From Ascaphus truei (Eukaryota > Chordata > Amphibia > Anura > Ascaphidae), in contig CM071571.1 of assembly GCA_036426205.1 (NCBI GenBank), positions 114,065,306 through 114,129,305 on the forward strand: a stretch of 64,000 bases of DNA, written 5' to 3'. The position numbers and the translations under genes were made by a program. Below the pieces are notes generated by a model, which saw nothing but the letters and a program-made list of their open reading frames with translations, was not told where the DNA came from and did not search any database. How positions within the stretch are numbered: position 1 is the stretch's first letter; the number at the start of each line of letters is the position of its first letter. Positions 1 to 10,718 of this stretch are shown here, piece by piece.

Positions 1-569
1 CTGGCTGCTTGAGTTCAAGGGACAGAATCTCACTGGTTGCCCTCTCTGCTGGGGAACGCTGCCCCAGACTGGCATTACTGGAGCGGGGGGCACAAGGAAT
101 TACAGCGGGAGTCACTACCCGCTTCTCTGCCTGTGGTCATGCTGGCACCCAGCTGGTCGCCATTTTGGCTGTCATGAAGCACCCACATGGCACTATCCTC
201 TGCCCTCATGACACAAGGAAGCACCAGTGTAATTCACCCTGTGTACCGTCAAATCATGCCTGCTCGCTGGGGAGAATTTAACGACTACCAGCAACTTTGG
301 CTCCCCAACTCCTGCAACCAAAATAATTGTATTTCCACCCAAATATCCCCCTAAAACTGACACAATAAATTTCACAGTTCTAGAGCTAAGGTAACATGAA
401 ATAGGATAAAACAGGGTCATTTTATTTTCCAGCATGTATTATCCCTACAGTATACCTGAGCTGGTGGCATTGAAATGCTAATTCACATGTGGCTGCCTTT
501 TGTCCTGTATGCAGTCCAGCTCACAGAAAACACAAAATGCATTGTAGATTTAAAACACAGAAAAACTAA
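1..569. other. No gene recognised
   Basis: Only short random-looking ORFs are present, and stops are frequent in all frames. Nothing here matches a family I can name. It could be the 5' continuation of the decayed ORF that begins at about 570, but an in-frame TAA at 567-569 separates them. Confidence 0.5.
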
Positions 570-1235
570 CATTTAGAAACAAGAGCTGACACTCTCAGCC
601 CTTGCCATACGGTTTATGGGGCAGCCAGCCAGGCTCCACCTTTATTAAAGAAGGCCGGCTGCACCCTACCATCACAGTCTCAGTCTCAATTATCCAGTGT
701 ATCTGGGTCATCCCAGCCATCTACTCCTTCCAGTGCTTTTTCCCAATTATGTCACAGTAATCGACCTTTTGGTCCTAAACCTAAATTATTGTCCAGGGAA
801 CCCTGTAATTGGTGGGACCCCATGTTTTAGGGTTATGCCCCTGAAATCAAATACACCTGATTTGTGTTGGTTAATGGACCAATAGTGGACCAGTGGTGGG
901 ACGAAGGTATATTTTCCATAGAAGAATCGGCTGAGGCTCTCCATAAGAGAGAGGGAGAAATTAATGTGGGTGTCAGAACACCTAAGGGCCCCTCTATACT
1001 GTACCAAGAGGTGGACCCTAATGACCCAGAGTTCTGGGTACTACCTGGCCAGGGAGCTGGTCATAAGGTCCTGAGGCTTAGCCGAGCTGATCGGGTCATA
1101 AGAAATAGATACCAGCAGTCCCACGGTTATAATTTCCCCTATGTCCTTGTGCCTTTAATGAAGGAGATGGAGGATCGCCGGCATGAGTGGCTCAAACTAG
1201 CGGTTACTGATTATCTCCAAGCCAAGACCAGTTAC
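570..1235 (+). pseudogene. Unidentified decayed ORF, 5' part
   Basis: One reading frame stays coding-like from about 570 to 1235 with only two stops (TAG near 831 and TGA near 858). It starts with a Ser/Gln/Pro-rich stretch, then a soluble mixed-charge region containing NGPIVDQWWDEG and a Lys/Arg/Glu-rich helix. The frame is cut by a LINE insertion and resumes at 1992-2094, ending in VWVKDFEGWPIKK and a TAA stop. No membrane segment, zinc knuckle or polymerase motif is visible. I do not recognise the family. A retroelement accessory or Gag-like protein is possible because a PPT-like and LTR-like start follows at 2275, but this is inference. Confidence 0.5.
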
Positions 1236-1245
1236 GTGGAATTCG

Positions 1246-1991
1246 TGACAGACTCTAATATTTGTTTAATCATGAGGGAATGGCTCATAGGGACATGTAC
1301 TGTATATATATGGACAGAGTGTACTGTATATATATGGGCACCAATCCTAAGAAAAGACATTATGGAACTAGAGATACTGCAGAGAAGAGCCACCAAATTA
1401 ATAAAGGGAATGGACATTCTAACTTATGAGGAGAGGCTAGCTAAATTAGATTTATTTACATTAGAAAAGAGGCGTCTAAGAGGGGATATGATAACTATAT
1501 ACAAATATATTCAGGGACAATACAAGGAGCTTTCAAAAGAACTATTCATCCCACGGGCAGTACAAAGGACTCGGGCCATCCCTTAAGGTTGGAGGAAAGG
1601 AAATTTCACCAGCAACAAAGGAAAGGGTTCTTTACAGTAAGGGCAGTTAAAATGTGGAATTCATTACCCATGGAGACTGTGATGGCAGATACAATAGATT
1701 TGTTCAAAAAAAGGTTGGACATCTTTTTAGATGGGAAAGGTATACAGGGATATACCAAATAAGTTTACATGGGAAGAATGTTGATCCAGGGATTAATCCG
1801 ATTGCCAATTCTTGGAGTCAGGAAGGAATTAATTTTTCTCCTTAATGGGGTTTTTTGTTTGCCTTCCTCTGGATCAATATGTAAGTATAGATATAGGATA
1901 AAGTATCTGTTGTCTAAATTTAGCATAGGTTGAACTTGATGGACCTACGTCTTTTTTCAACCTCATCTACTATGTAACTATGTAACTATGA
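1246..1991 (+). mobile_element. CR1/Rex1-like LINE 3' fragment
   Basis: This is a 5'-truncated LINE inserted into the unidentified ORF. It encodes the C-terminal end of a reverse transcriptase. Its 3' UTR ends in a tandem octamer-like tail (ctatgtaa repeated) at 1970-1990, as in CR1-group elements. A near-identical target duplication flanks it: gtggaattcg at 1236-1245 and gtggaagttcg at 1992-2002. The coding frame of the host ORF resumes right after the second copy, so the insertion boundaries are well supported. A short direct duplication of tgtactgtatatatatgg lies near 1298-1337. Confidence 0.8.
1342..1762 (+). pseudogene. CR1-type reverse transcriptase C-terminus
   Basis: The translated frame contains APILRKDIMELEILQRRATK, then a YEERLAKLDLFTLEKRRLRG segment, typical of the domain after the RT thumb in CR1/Rex1 LINEs. 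A frameshift near 1575 moves the reading frame. The new frame carries a VKMWNSLP motif, the usual CR1 C-terminal signature, and ends at a TAA at 1760-1762. The catalytic RT core and the endonuclease are absent because of 5' truncation, so this is a dead fragment. Confidence 0.8.
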
Positions 1992-2094
1992 GTGGAAGTT
2001 CGCCAACAAGCAGGTGTCCCTAAGGTATACTCTGTTTGGGTGAAGGACTTCGAGGGATGGCCTATTAAGAAGCCAGATCCCAAGTATTATAAAT
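1992..2094 (+). pseudogene. Unidentified ORF, 3' part
   Basis: This continues the frame broken at 1235, beginning with VEVRQQAG and ending with DPKYYK and a TAA stop. It lies directly after the second copy of the LINE target duplication. Reading across the excised LINE gives a continuous coding frame, which supports both the insertion and the reality of the ORF. Function is unknown. Confidence 0.5.
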
Positions 2095-2274
2095 AGTTTC
2101 TACACTCGGTCAGTTAAGAATAATAATGTGTATCATCGCTATAGTCAGTGGGTGTGTTAGATTATATGGATGGTTATGTGTAATTTTGTGTTATCTTGTG
2201 TGTCTTGGACTGAAAGATGGTGCATCAAATTTGTTCCAAAGCAAGAACGTCGGGGATTTCCCCCAGGGGAGAGT

Positions 2275-2826
2275 GTAACACCATAGGAGGGAGAAGAAAA
2301 ATGGACATAGAAAGTACTGTATAACAGTCGGGGTTCAGTAGTGTATGAAACCTCCAATATTAATACTCACAAACGTAAGAGTTATATAGCATATCCAAAA
2401 CTGTGGCAAAATATAGTAAATGTGGCTGGATGTACACTTAGCTCAGCAGCATCCAGGGGAAAGAAGAAAACCAGGATAGTGCAGATGGTACTTTTTAAAA
2501 GTGTATTTTATCACAAAGACCCCCTACAGTAAAGGCTTACATCAGGGATGATCTATTAATGCATTTGTACGATACAATAATGCCGCCATGACTCCAGGGA
2601 GCCGGGTGAGTCGGCTCTAGCCCACTCCAAGTCTCCACTGCTACCGCTGTCATAATTTCCGGGTTCCAAAATCAGGTGACCAGATGACGCAGCTGCCGTA
2701 GATGACGTTTCTCCCAATACCAGCCCAGTCTGATCCTTACATTAAATAGGTGAGTGAGACCGCAATCACCATGTATATAAGTTGGTTTATACAGTAAATG
2801 ACAGGTGCTAAAAGGGGTATGGTGCA
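2275..2826 (+). repeat. Possible LTR start and flank
   Basis: A purine-rich run (caggggagag) precedes TGTAACACC at 2275, the arrangement of a polypurine tract and LTR 5' end. The following 550 bases hold no ORF and end where repeat X begins. No second LTR copy, TATA box or poly(A) signal could be matched, so this is a weak call resting on one junction. Confidence 0.25.
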
Positions 2827-2827
2827 A

Positions 2828-3598
2828 CAGTAATATCAGTGTTGATCAAAAAGATTTGATCAGAAAGAAACCCCTTTAAATTTAGCACTCAAATGTCACA
2901 CATATTATAATGGACACAGTGGTCCTGCAGTAATATACTACTTGTCAGTTAGGTATATTAGAAACACCGAGGATAATCAAAAAAATAATACAATTTTATT
3001 ACTTCTACATAGAGAATTAAAAACACAGATACATTGTTAAAAATCCCTATTAGTCTGTGGCTGATATGCGCAGGTATAGTAAGGTAAGTACTATTGACTA
3101 TTTAATACTCTGAATATCTGTAGAATATCTCAGAATATATGTATCGGTTTAGCCAGAGTTGTCTAAACAGAGGTATAGACAGAACAGTATATCGCACTAG
3201 ATCACATCTGTATATATCTCTCTGACTCGTCGCTACCACTTATACCATGTAGCCTCGTGTATCCTGGTTATATCGCTCCGATGTAACTCAAAGCAAGCAT
3301 AGCCAAATATCTGAGGTATGAACGGCGCAGTCGTCATATGTGACATATATCGTATCCTGAGCTGTGTCTGGTACAGTAATGTAACACCGTCTAACGTGAT
3401 AGTAGTAAGCAAAAATGCTCGTTCTACGTGAGTTAGGTTTGTAGCTAACTGTGTGTATGATACAGGCCTGCTCGTAGTTAACACTGCGGGATGTCGCCCC
3501 GCGATAACATCACTAACGTGACGTAATTTGTCCCGTAGAGCACATGTACCGGTTTAACCAAAATTGTCTTAATAGAGGTATAGGCAGAGCAGTATATC
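2828..3598 (+). repeat. Repeat X, copy 1 (truncated)
   Basis: This matches the start of the longer blocks at 10757-13957 and, reversed, 18076-21186. It begins with acagtaatatcagtg and the near-palindrome TTGATCAAAAAGATTTGATCA. It lacks the inner inverted repeats (units U2 and U2') and the MITE found in the longer copies, and joins PLE copy 1 directly. In both contexts X follows the 3' side of the PLE, so it may be part of that mobile unit or a habitual neighbour. No coding potential is seen. Confidence 0.75.
3172..3598 (+). repeat. Repeat unit U1
   Basis: A unit of about 420 bp recurs at 11283-11700 and, reversed, at 20232-20668. It runs from tatagacagaacagtatatc to gaggtataggcagagcag. A diverged sister unit U2 has the same order of landmarks (GTTAACACTGCGGGATGTCG, TCACTAACGTGACGT and the motif before the terminal tatatcgc), which shows an ancient tandem duplication. 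It contains CRE-like ACGTCA/TGACGT half-sites. Confidence 0.75.
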
Positions 3599-4399
3599 GG
3601 GTAACATATAGAGTACTTGCATAGGCAAGCGAGAGAACCCCTTTAGAACAAGCACTCGTGGGGTGATAAAGGGTGTAGATAAATAAACCTTTATTAAATA
3701 ATTAGGGTATCAGTGAGCACAAAACTATTAGAAACAAATTAAACAGCGTACAATATACTGTATACAACTCCAATCCGGTGTGGTGTATTAATGGACACCA
3801 CCGAACATTAAATTAACCGGATAGGGAGAGAAATAAAAATGCATTTCAAATACTGTGTCAAGTGGGTGTTGGCGTCTATGAGCCAATTGTAATGGTATTA
3901 ATAGCTCAGATCCAGGTATCTTAAGGATTAACCTGAATGGTTACATCGGGAGTGGGGGTAGTGAGCAAATATGTAGCACTTCAAGCAAGGAGGCAATTAG
4001 GCTGTGAATAATCTACTATATAAAGTGATACTGGGATCAAAGATAGGTATTTGATTATATGATTGATTATATGATCGATACTGGGGGTGTGAAGGCAAAT
4101 TTGTCCATGGAATCATACCCAATAAGTGGTCTGAAAATATCAGTATATATATTTATCTCCGTTGTTTGGGAGCAAAATAGTGGGTATATATAGGGTATAT
4201 ATATGGGGGGGGGGGTTTTAGCAGAAGGTCAATTGGGACAAAATTGAGTACCAATGTTGGACCTAAGGGGACATAGGGGGGCATAGTCACCCAGATGTTA
4301 GCTGGTAAGTTGGCGTTTACCCACCCCTCAGGAACGGGGAGTGGGGGAAACCAGTCCCGGGACAAGTACATACACTGTCTAGCTTGATGTCTGTGTTGT

Positions 4400-4497
4400 T
4401 TAGCCAATGAATCGGGCAAACATAACGCCCTCGTTCAGGCCCTGTGGATACAGGGTACCTAGTGTATAAATCCAGTTCGCCTCTTTTTTCAGAAGTT
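4400..4497 (-). pseudogene. PLE copy 1 C-terminal tail
   Basis: In the third minus frame, RELLKKEANWIYTLGTLYPQ leads to FARFIG and a TAA at 4400-4402. The pattern of a Trp-Ile-Tyr segment followed by Pro-x-Gly-x-Asn is the usual end of PLE endonucleases. It is out of phase with the upstream GIY-YIG frame by one indel. This is too short for a standard ORF scan but completes the element. Confidence 0.65.
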
Positions 4498-5469
4498 CTC
4501 GGTCCCAATCCCCCTTCTAATGGATTCTGGAAGTTGGTATATGCCTTTAAAACGTAAATGTGAGATGTCCCCCCCATGTGCAGTGGTAACGTGTTTGGCC
4601 AGCGGGGTATCGATGTTGTTCCGTATGGTCCTTATGTGTTCAAGGACCCTCCTTCGTAATTGTCTGCTTGTTTTTCCTACATATTTTTTGCCACATTGAC
4701 ACACCGCCTGGTAAATTACCCCAGTAGTTCGACAGTTTACGAAGTGGCGTATTTGAAATGTCTTGCTATCATCCCAGTTACCAAAAGTTTTAGTAACCTG
4801 AGCATATTGGCATGCACGGCACTCCTTGCATTTGTAGTTACCCGGGGATTTTTTGTCAAGCCAAGTACCAGAGGAGATAGGTTCGAAATGGCTATGGACC
4901 CGAAGGTCCCTGATGTTGGTTGATCTCCTACTGACCATTGTTGGTCTAGGTTTCAAGACCCCCCGTAGGTCCGTGTCCTCCAAGAGAACATGCCAATGCT
5001 TGTTGACAATATTGGCGATAATTTGCCATTGTCTGTTATGCGTGCCAATAAGACGAATAACTTTTTGCTCATGTGGTTTTGGTGTGGGATTAAGCAAAGA
5101 CGCCCGTTGGGTTTGCTTTGCTCTGTTATAGGCCTTCCTTACGCTGTTTTTACTGTAACCTCTGGCGAGGAAACGTTGGCGCATGGAATGTGCTTGTTTT
5201 TCAAATGCCTCATCACTCGAGCAATTTCTCTTTACTCTTAGGTATTGGCCCGTTGGGATGCCCATTAAGAGATTATGGGGGTGATGACTGTCAGCATGTA
5301 GTAAACTGTTTGTTGCAGTTGATTTGCGGTGTGTTGTGGTCTCAATTCTACCATTGCTAGCACGCGTAATTCTCAGATCTAGGAAGACTATGTTGTCTGG
5401 TCCAATGTCATATGTGAGTCGTAGGTTGAGGGAGTTACAGTTTAGTTTGTTGATGAATTCAACAAACAT
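4489..5469 (-). pseudogene. PLE copy 1 thumb, Cys linker and GIY-YIG endonuclease
   Basis: The first part (FVEFINKLN to FLDLRITRA) is the RT thumb. A long connector follows, then a Cys cluster with CKECRACQYA, and then the nuclease. The nuclease shows GVIYQAVCQCGKKYVGKTSR followed by LRRRVLEH, which contains the GIY and YIG equivalents and the catalytic Arg region. GIY-YIG endonucleases nick target DNA for PLE integration. The frame stops early at GIGTENF because of a frameshift near 4497, and the true tail continues in another phase to 4400. Confidence 0.85.
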
Positions 5470-6806
5470 GGTACGAGAACCGCCCAGAGAATGATAATAT
5501 CATCGATATACCTTGCCCATAAGGTAATATGGGTGGTATATATCTCATTCTCCTCTGTGAACACTACTTCTGCCTCCCACCACCCCAGGTACAGGTTGGC
5601 GTACGAGGGGGCACATGTTGTCCCCATGGCAGTCCCCTGTACCTGGTGGTTGAGTTTGTTGTTAAACAGAAAGTAGTTTCTAGTCAATACAAATCGTAGC
5701 AGTGATTCAATGAATTGATTGTGCTTGGTGTATAAAAGACCCCTTGTTTTGAGAAAGTACAGAGTGGCTTGTATACCGTTGTCGTGTATTATGCTTATGT
5801 AAAGCGACTCCACGTCCATGGTTATAAGGAGAGTATTTTCATCTACCACGGTATCATCAATACGTGTGAGGATATCCGTGATATCTCTCAAATATGACGG
5901 GAGTGCTACTACAAACGGTCTCAGTACTTTATCTAAATAGACACTCGCCTTTTCACTCAAGTTGCTAATCCCGGAGACGATCGGTCGTCCTGGTGGTGGT
6001 CTTTTTGGTTTGTGAATTTTTGTGAGGCTATAAAATGTGGCTATTTTAGGCACTTTATTGTACATAGCATTTAGTTCACGCTTGCTAATTACCTTGTCTG
6101 TCAAGCCTGTATTAAGGATGGTAATTAGTTCCTTGTTGTATTGAATGGTGGGGTCTTTTGGTAGGATCTCGTAACAAGTGCGGTCGGATAGAAGTCTAAG
6201 GTTCTCTTTAATGTACTCCTCTCTTTCCATAATCACAAAATTCCCCCCTTTGTCGGATGGTTTAATGACTATGGTCTGGTTTGCCCGTAGGTCGTTAAGA
6301 GCTTTTCTCTCACAAGTGGTGAGGTTACCCGTGTTGGGGGCATATCTGATTTGTTCCAAATCGTTAACAACCAGCTTGGTAAATATCTCAACATTTGGAC
6401 AGATGCCTGATGGGGGAATAAATGTGGCTCTAGGTCTAATATCTGTAAATGGCCCTTCCCCAATCGGTCTATTCGACTCTTCCTCAAGTGAGGCTAGATT
6501 CTGAAGGTTCTCACGATCAAGTTGGTCTAGATCTGGTAAACCCAAATTTTTGTTTATATAATCCTCTCTCCGTTTGAAGAACTTATGAAGCAATAAGTTA
6601 CGTCCAAACAGATTCACATCTTTCACCCATTCAAAGATGTTAAAATCAGATGAGGGGGAGAATGACAGGCCTTTGGAGAGAACTTTTAGCTGGAAGTCAT
6701 CAAGGACCAGTTTAGATAGATTGATCACTTGACTATTCTCCTCTTGGATGCTTGTTAATATCTGCGTCTCCCCCTCGGCTTCCTCTTCCCCCCTGGCCTC
6801 TGGCAC
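5442..6806 (-). pseudogene. PLE copy 1 reverse transcriptase
   Basis: About 450 residues cover the PLE RT core. Visible blocks in order are KPSDKGGNFVIM, SLTKIHKPKRPPPGRPIVSG, the domain A segment TMDVESLYISI, QGTAMGTTCAPSYANLYLG, and the catalytic ARYIDDIIILW. The two acidic residues of the YxDD motif are present, so the core looks intact. The frame ends shortly after YIDD because of a frameshift at about 5465-5490, and the thumb continues in the next ORF. The enzyme would prime reverse transcription in a telomerase-related manner, which is known for the family. A start codon was not chosen with confidence. Confidence 0.85.
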
Positions 6807-7147
6807 CCCATTGATCTATGTCTTGAGGATCTGCTCTTCTGGTCCCTTCTTGTCTTGTATTTGGGTAGGGAAAAGGGAGCGTACTGTCTGTGTCCTTTCC
6901 TAAAAAAGGGGGTATTGGCTCCTTCAACCCCTGTACGTCTTGACCCAGACTCGCCCTCATCATTGGAGGTGTCCCAGTCGGTACTGGAGTCATATGGTGT
7001 GTGTCTAGATGTTTTTTTTCTCGGATTATTGTGTTTAAACACATAGCCTTCCGTGTAGTCTTTCTTGTCGCGTAGATATTTACGTTGTTTACGTGCTTTA
7101 AGGTCATTAGTGAACTTTGATACATTGTTTTTAAATTTAATCTCCAA
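6756..7147 (-). pseudogene. PLE copy 1, basic N-terminal region
   Basis: This ORF of about 130 residues is rich in Lys, Arg and Ser (for example KARKQRKYLRDKKDYTEGY). It lies just upstream of the RT frame. It ends in a basic tract, and the RT frame takes over in another phase near 6790-6806, implying one frameshift. Its role in PLEs is not established; nucleic-acid binding is plausible from its charge. Copy 2 carries the same region with extra indels. Confidence 0.65.
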
Positions 7148-7262
7148 TGTATCAAATTCCTCACTCCCTTTCCATGTTGGAACATCAGTCAGGCATTTAT
7201 TGAGTTCTTCAGTTGTTTAGTGTTACACTAAGTTTAACCCCTTCCTCACCCGGCTAACTAAA

Positions 7263-7440
7263 TGACCTAGGTCTCCCTCTGGCATGGTTATCTGCATTCC
7301 TATGCCCGGGACCAGATCCTCTGGTTTGATTTCAGCAGGTCTCACCAGAGTGACAGTGGCACAGGAGTCAATAATGCCATCTGCCTTGCAAACTCCAATA
7401 GTCACTGGCGCAAATGTTTTGTACCTTACATCATGGTATG
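7263..7440 (-). pseudogene. Gypsy protease fragment (inverted copy)
   Basis: On the minus strand this reads VTIGVCKADGIIDSCATVTL and LVPGIGMQITMPEG, the same as the protease at 24565-24951. It is cut at the MPxG position where the palindrome arm ends. The catalytic triad reads DSC instead of the usual D-S/T-G. It is a duplicated fragment with no 3' continuation. Confidence 0.75.
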
Positions 7441-7990
7441 AACACAAAGAACATATACAATGCAGCGCCCAAAAAGAGTCCAAATCCCCTAATAGAGTCC
7501 AAACATGGAAGGGAAGATAATCCAAATGCTCCAATCACTGAAAGATCTCCAATCCGGGGGTCCGTGACATAGGAACAGAAACAAAGAAAAATAATAGGTG
7601 TAATACGTAATGTTAAAATGGGACAAACAACATGAAACACTTAACAGAAGACAAACATAAAACAATCAAGCTGAAAGAAAATAAAAACTATTTAATAAAC
7701 AAATGGAGCCTGCTGCAGCGGGTCATCAAGGGGTAAAACCCTACTTACAGCAGACTGGAATAACAAGCATGTGTGACCAGTGGGGCAGACGCCTGCAGCA
7801 GTGGGGGTCCTCAGGGCTCCCTAATGTGTAGTTTTCTTTCCCTCTACTTCTGAACACTCTCCAAGATGGATGCCGAGTAAGGGAACTCCCACTCTCCTGC
7901 TTGCCAGCACTGCGCTTCGATGTATGCTGCTTCCTGCTTCACTTACTGACATCTCACAACCAGTGTTACTCCCAAGCACTGTGACCTTTG

Positions 7991-8031
7991 ACCCTACGCG
8001 TTTCGTGACTGAAGTCACTTTCCTCAGTGGT
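7991..8031 (-). ncRNA. Hammerhead-like motif, left arm (a)
   Basis: On the minus strand the order is CTGAGGA (fits CUGANGA), two extra A, hairpin GTGAC-ttca-GTCAC, GAAA, the palindrome ACGCGT, A, then GGGT. This is the order of a type I hammerhead: core, stem II, GAAA, very short stem III, cleavage-site base. Stem I is imperfect here (ACCA against GGGT). Such minimal forms with palindromic stem III are known from Penelope-like elements and related repeats. Activity is untested, and the extra A residues before stem II are a deviation. Confidence 0.5.
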
Positions 8032-8369
8032 TGATTCAGTGAAGGTGAAGTCCCATTACATCAAAGCCACAATATCCTCTGGCGAATGGGACTGGGTCCC
8101 CAAGACCACGGGTACCCCCAGAGCACATCGGGTGACCTATGCCGTACATCTTGCTGCTACAATGACTGTTCAGTTCTATTATGTCTTGGTTATGTCTACT
8201 ACCTATGGCTACCGTTTATTTTTACTACCATCATTACTTTTAGACAACTTGTACACTTTATGACCCTTTTTGCTGCATTTTGCAGCATAGTCTCATTGGA
8301 AGTTTTTGACGCCGTTTTGCATAAGCCGTGCCGATACAGTGTATATAAGACATGCACTGTCACTTAACT

Positions 8370-8409
8370 TATCTTGACAATGGTTCGCGCAGAGATCGAA
8401 ACGTTGATG
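8370..8409 (+). ncRNA. Hammerhead-like motif, left arm (d)
   Basis: On the plus strand the order is TATC, TTGACAA, a weak stem II (GGTT against GATC), GAAA, ACGT, T, GATG. The core differs from CUGANGA at positions 3 and 8 together (U3, A8), keeping a Watson-Crick match for the known C3-G8 contact. Stem I would be TATC with GATG. It points away from motif (a), so the two face outward from a 340 bp segment. Confidence 0.35.
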
Positions 8410-8459
8410 CTTGTGCAATAAATTTGATAAACTTTGGAAGACCAGTGGAGTGCCTCTTT

Positions 8460-10499
8460 TTCCATTTTGGATTAGTATAGCGATGGCAGGTCCAGCTATC
8501 TCTTACCTTCCCTGTCATGTAAGTTCTAGTAGACACAGACAGTGACAGGTTGTCCTATGGGGGTTTCCCCCTCCCCATGGTGACTTCCTGAGTCACAGGA
8601 GTGGTGGTGCATGTGCTGGGCCCTCCCTCTTCGAGTTACAGGAAGGAAGAGTGCCTATATTAAAGATGAAGTTCAGCTCCTTAGGTGTGTGTCCTTCAGT
8701 TTGTGATGGGGTTCCAAACTATCCCTTCATGGGGTAGGAGCTCTGAGCTCTCCTCCCGGCTGGGAGAGAGACATGCTCAGTCCCTCATGGGCTGAGGCAC
8801 TAATTCAATCAAGAGAGGCCTCACTATTACCAGCAGGCCAGTACCACCCAGAAGCTAGGGATCTACCTTATCACTAAAGCATTCGCTGTAAAACATCGCA
8901 GTGGCTGTTATAATAATAATAAAGGTCATTCTCATTTATACTTCTGGCTCCGCAGCAGCTGTGTGGATGGAGTATTGTGAGTAAGACTGTCATAGTGGGG
9001 ACCGCCTTCATCCTTACTGAAGCCCCTATGTCTGGAGGCACTGTCACCAAAGAAGAGAACTGGAGGAAACCCTAAAAGTCTGCCTGCCACACCATCGCGG
9101 GTACACTCAGTCCTCCTGTGCCAAACAGGTCACCAGCACTACACTTAGCTATAGCCATGACTAAATCTCCCAGAGGGGCGAGAGGGGGGGGGGGGGGGGA
9201 GTTGGGGATGGACATGTGCTAAGAAGCAACCCATTGTAAGCTAATTTCTATAAGAATGTAAAGTAAATATTAGTTTTTAAAGCTTGGTGAATATTTCTGA
9301 ATGTTGATGACTTTAAAATTTACTCAAGTAGCAAAAGTGTCAGTTTGGAGAACTTGACACATCTTTAGTTATATAAAGAGGCAAACATCTGTTAATAGCG
9401 ATACCCATTTGCAGTTCAATAGGAAATTTTTAAAAAATGACAACAAAAATATTTGCATGCATTTTGTGTACAAAAGTGGTCTGCTTGTGAGGCATGACAT
9501 GATTGGTTGTCACCACTAATGTTGAAGTTATATAAGTAGCAAAGAGATAAATGTTATACAAAGAAAACCAAGATACTCATACCGAACTCAAAGACATCTG
9601 CAATTTCTAATACTAATAACAACAATATGTGTTGCATATATTCAGAAATGGATATAAGGTAGTCTTACATAAGGAGAGAAAGATCAGTTCATACAGATGC
9701 AAACTGAACTTTGCATACAAAGTTCCAAGACTTTCGACACTCTCTAATAATAATTACATTTTGTTTCTGTATATGGTGGCTGTATTGTATACTGTATCTC
9801 AAGCCCATTGGAAAACCCAATTCAACTACTGTATTACATTTGTCAAGATGCATCTTCTCATCCTTTGTACTTTTGCCATTCTTTAGACAGTATAATTAGC
9901 AGGGTGTTTGTTATAACGAGAGATGAATAGTGTATTCAATCCTGGGCACTGCAAATTACATAAAATTTATTACATAGGTAGCATTTTCTGCTTTTATGCA
10001 TGAGATCAATGAGCCATTTATTCTCTATGCTAAGAAACTAATTAAGTACTTTTAATCTCCAGTAATATAATCATATTTTTCATCACTATGGATATAATTG
10101 TTTTTTCTAAGAAAATCTTAAAAAGTATACATGGAGCACAGCAACAGTCAATCAACACAAGACTAATACTGTGCAATGTTATGCGCTTATTGTATTTTGT
10201 GGAAATAATCAATGTTAATTGCTTGTTCTCTCTTAAATTATTTTCCAATGAAAGACATGCTGAAATTCAGTCATTGCTATAACAATAAGAGGTAATATTT
10301 TGTTTTTGTGAAGAAATGTAATGATTAGAGTCTGAGTCATCTGCAAAATTGCTGGGTGGTAACAATAGATAAAGATGTTGATCATAAACATTTCAGTAGA
10401 ATTTAATTTTATTAAAGAAGTCAATAGCATTATGTGCTATGACTGGATATCCCAAGTCTCAATAATGGCCCCTTCCTATAAAGTAGCCCAATAAATAAA
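8460..10499. other. Palindrome arm, no gene recognised
   Basis: This stretch is the left copy of 21450-23490. It holds a G-run at about 9184-9201 and an AT-rich part from 9240 to 10480. Short ORFs are not conserved in length between the arms. Nothing here is recognised as a gene. Confidence 0.6.
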
Positions 10500-10718
10500 A
10501 TGGTTCACTGGGAGGAAGACAATATGGCTGCAGATTTATTTTTACCCACTGAATATACTAACATATCACACATAACATTCCCAGAGAAACCTTGCTGTTT
10601 GCTCCATGAAACCATAGAGGCCAGTGAATACCCAAGAATTGCCACCAGCCACCTCAAGCCCGATGGACCAGATAATGAATTCGATCCTGGTCACTCTCTA
10701 TACTGCTGCCCTGACTGA
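10500..10718 (+). other. 72-residue ORF present in both arms
   Basis: An ATG-initiated ORF begins MVHWEEDNMAAD and ends GPDNEFDPGHS with a TGA stop. The inverted copy at 21227-21445 is open over the same length with several amino-acid differences. It lies just outside repeat X. I recognise no family, and preservation over so short a length can be chance between recent duplicates. No start context or splice evidence favours expression. Confidence 0.25.

Larger units (their letters stand above)
3599..7257 (-). mobile_element. Penelope-like element, copy 1 (Neptune-type)
   Basis: This is a nearly complete PLE on the minus strand. Its pieces cover a basic N-terminal region, a reverse transcriptase with a YIDD catalytic motif, a Cys-bearing linker and a C-terminal GIY-YIG endonuclease. 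It lacks a flanking EN of the LINE type. Two stretches present in copy 2 (13058-14171 and 14338-14804) are missing here, one of them carrying a hammerhead-like motif. The 5' end stops abruptly at ctaactaaatg (7257) where it abuts the left palindrome arm. A GIY-YIG plus Cys linker suggests the Neptune clade; the clade call is from memory of family features. Confidence 0.85.

Noticed and set aside
10500..10718. 72-residue ORF as a host exon
   Set aside because: Retention in two recent copies is not evidence of selection, and no splice sites or family match are visible.
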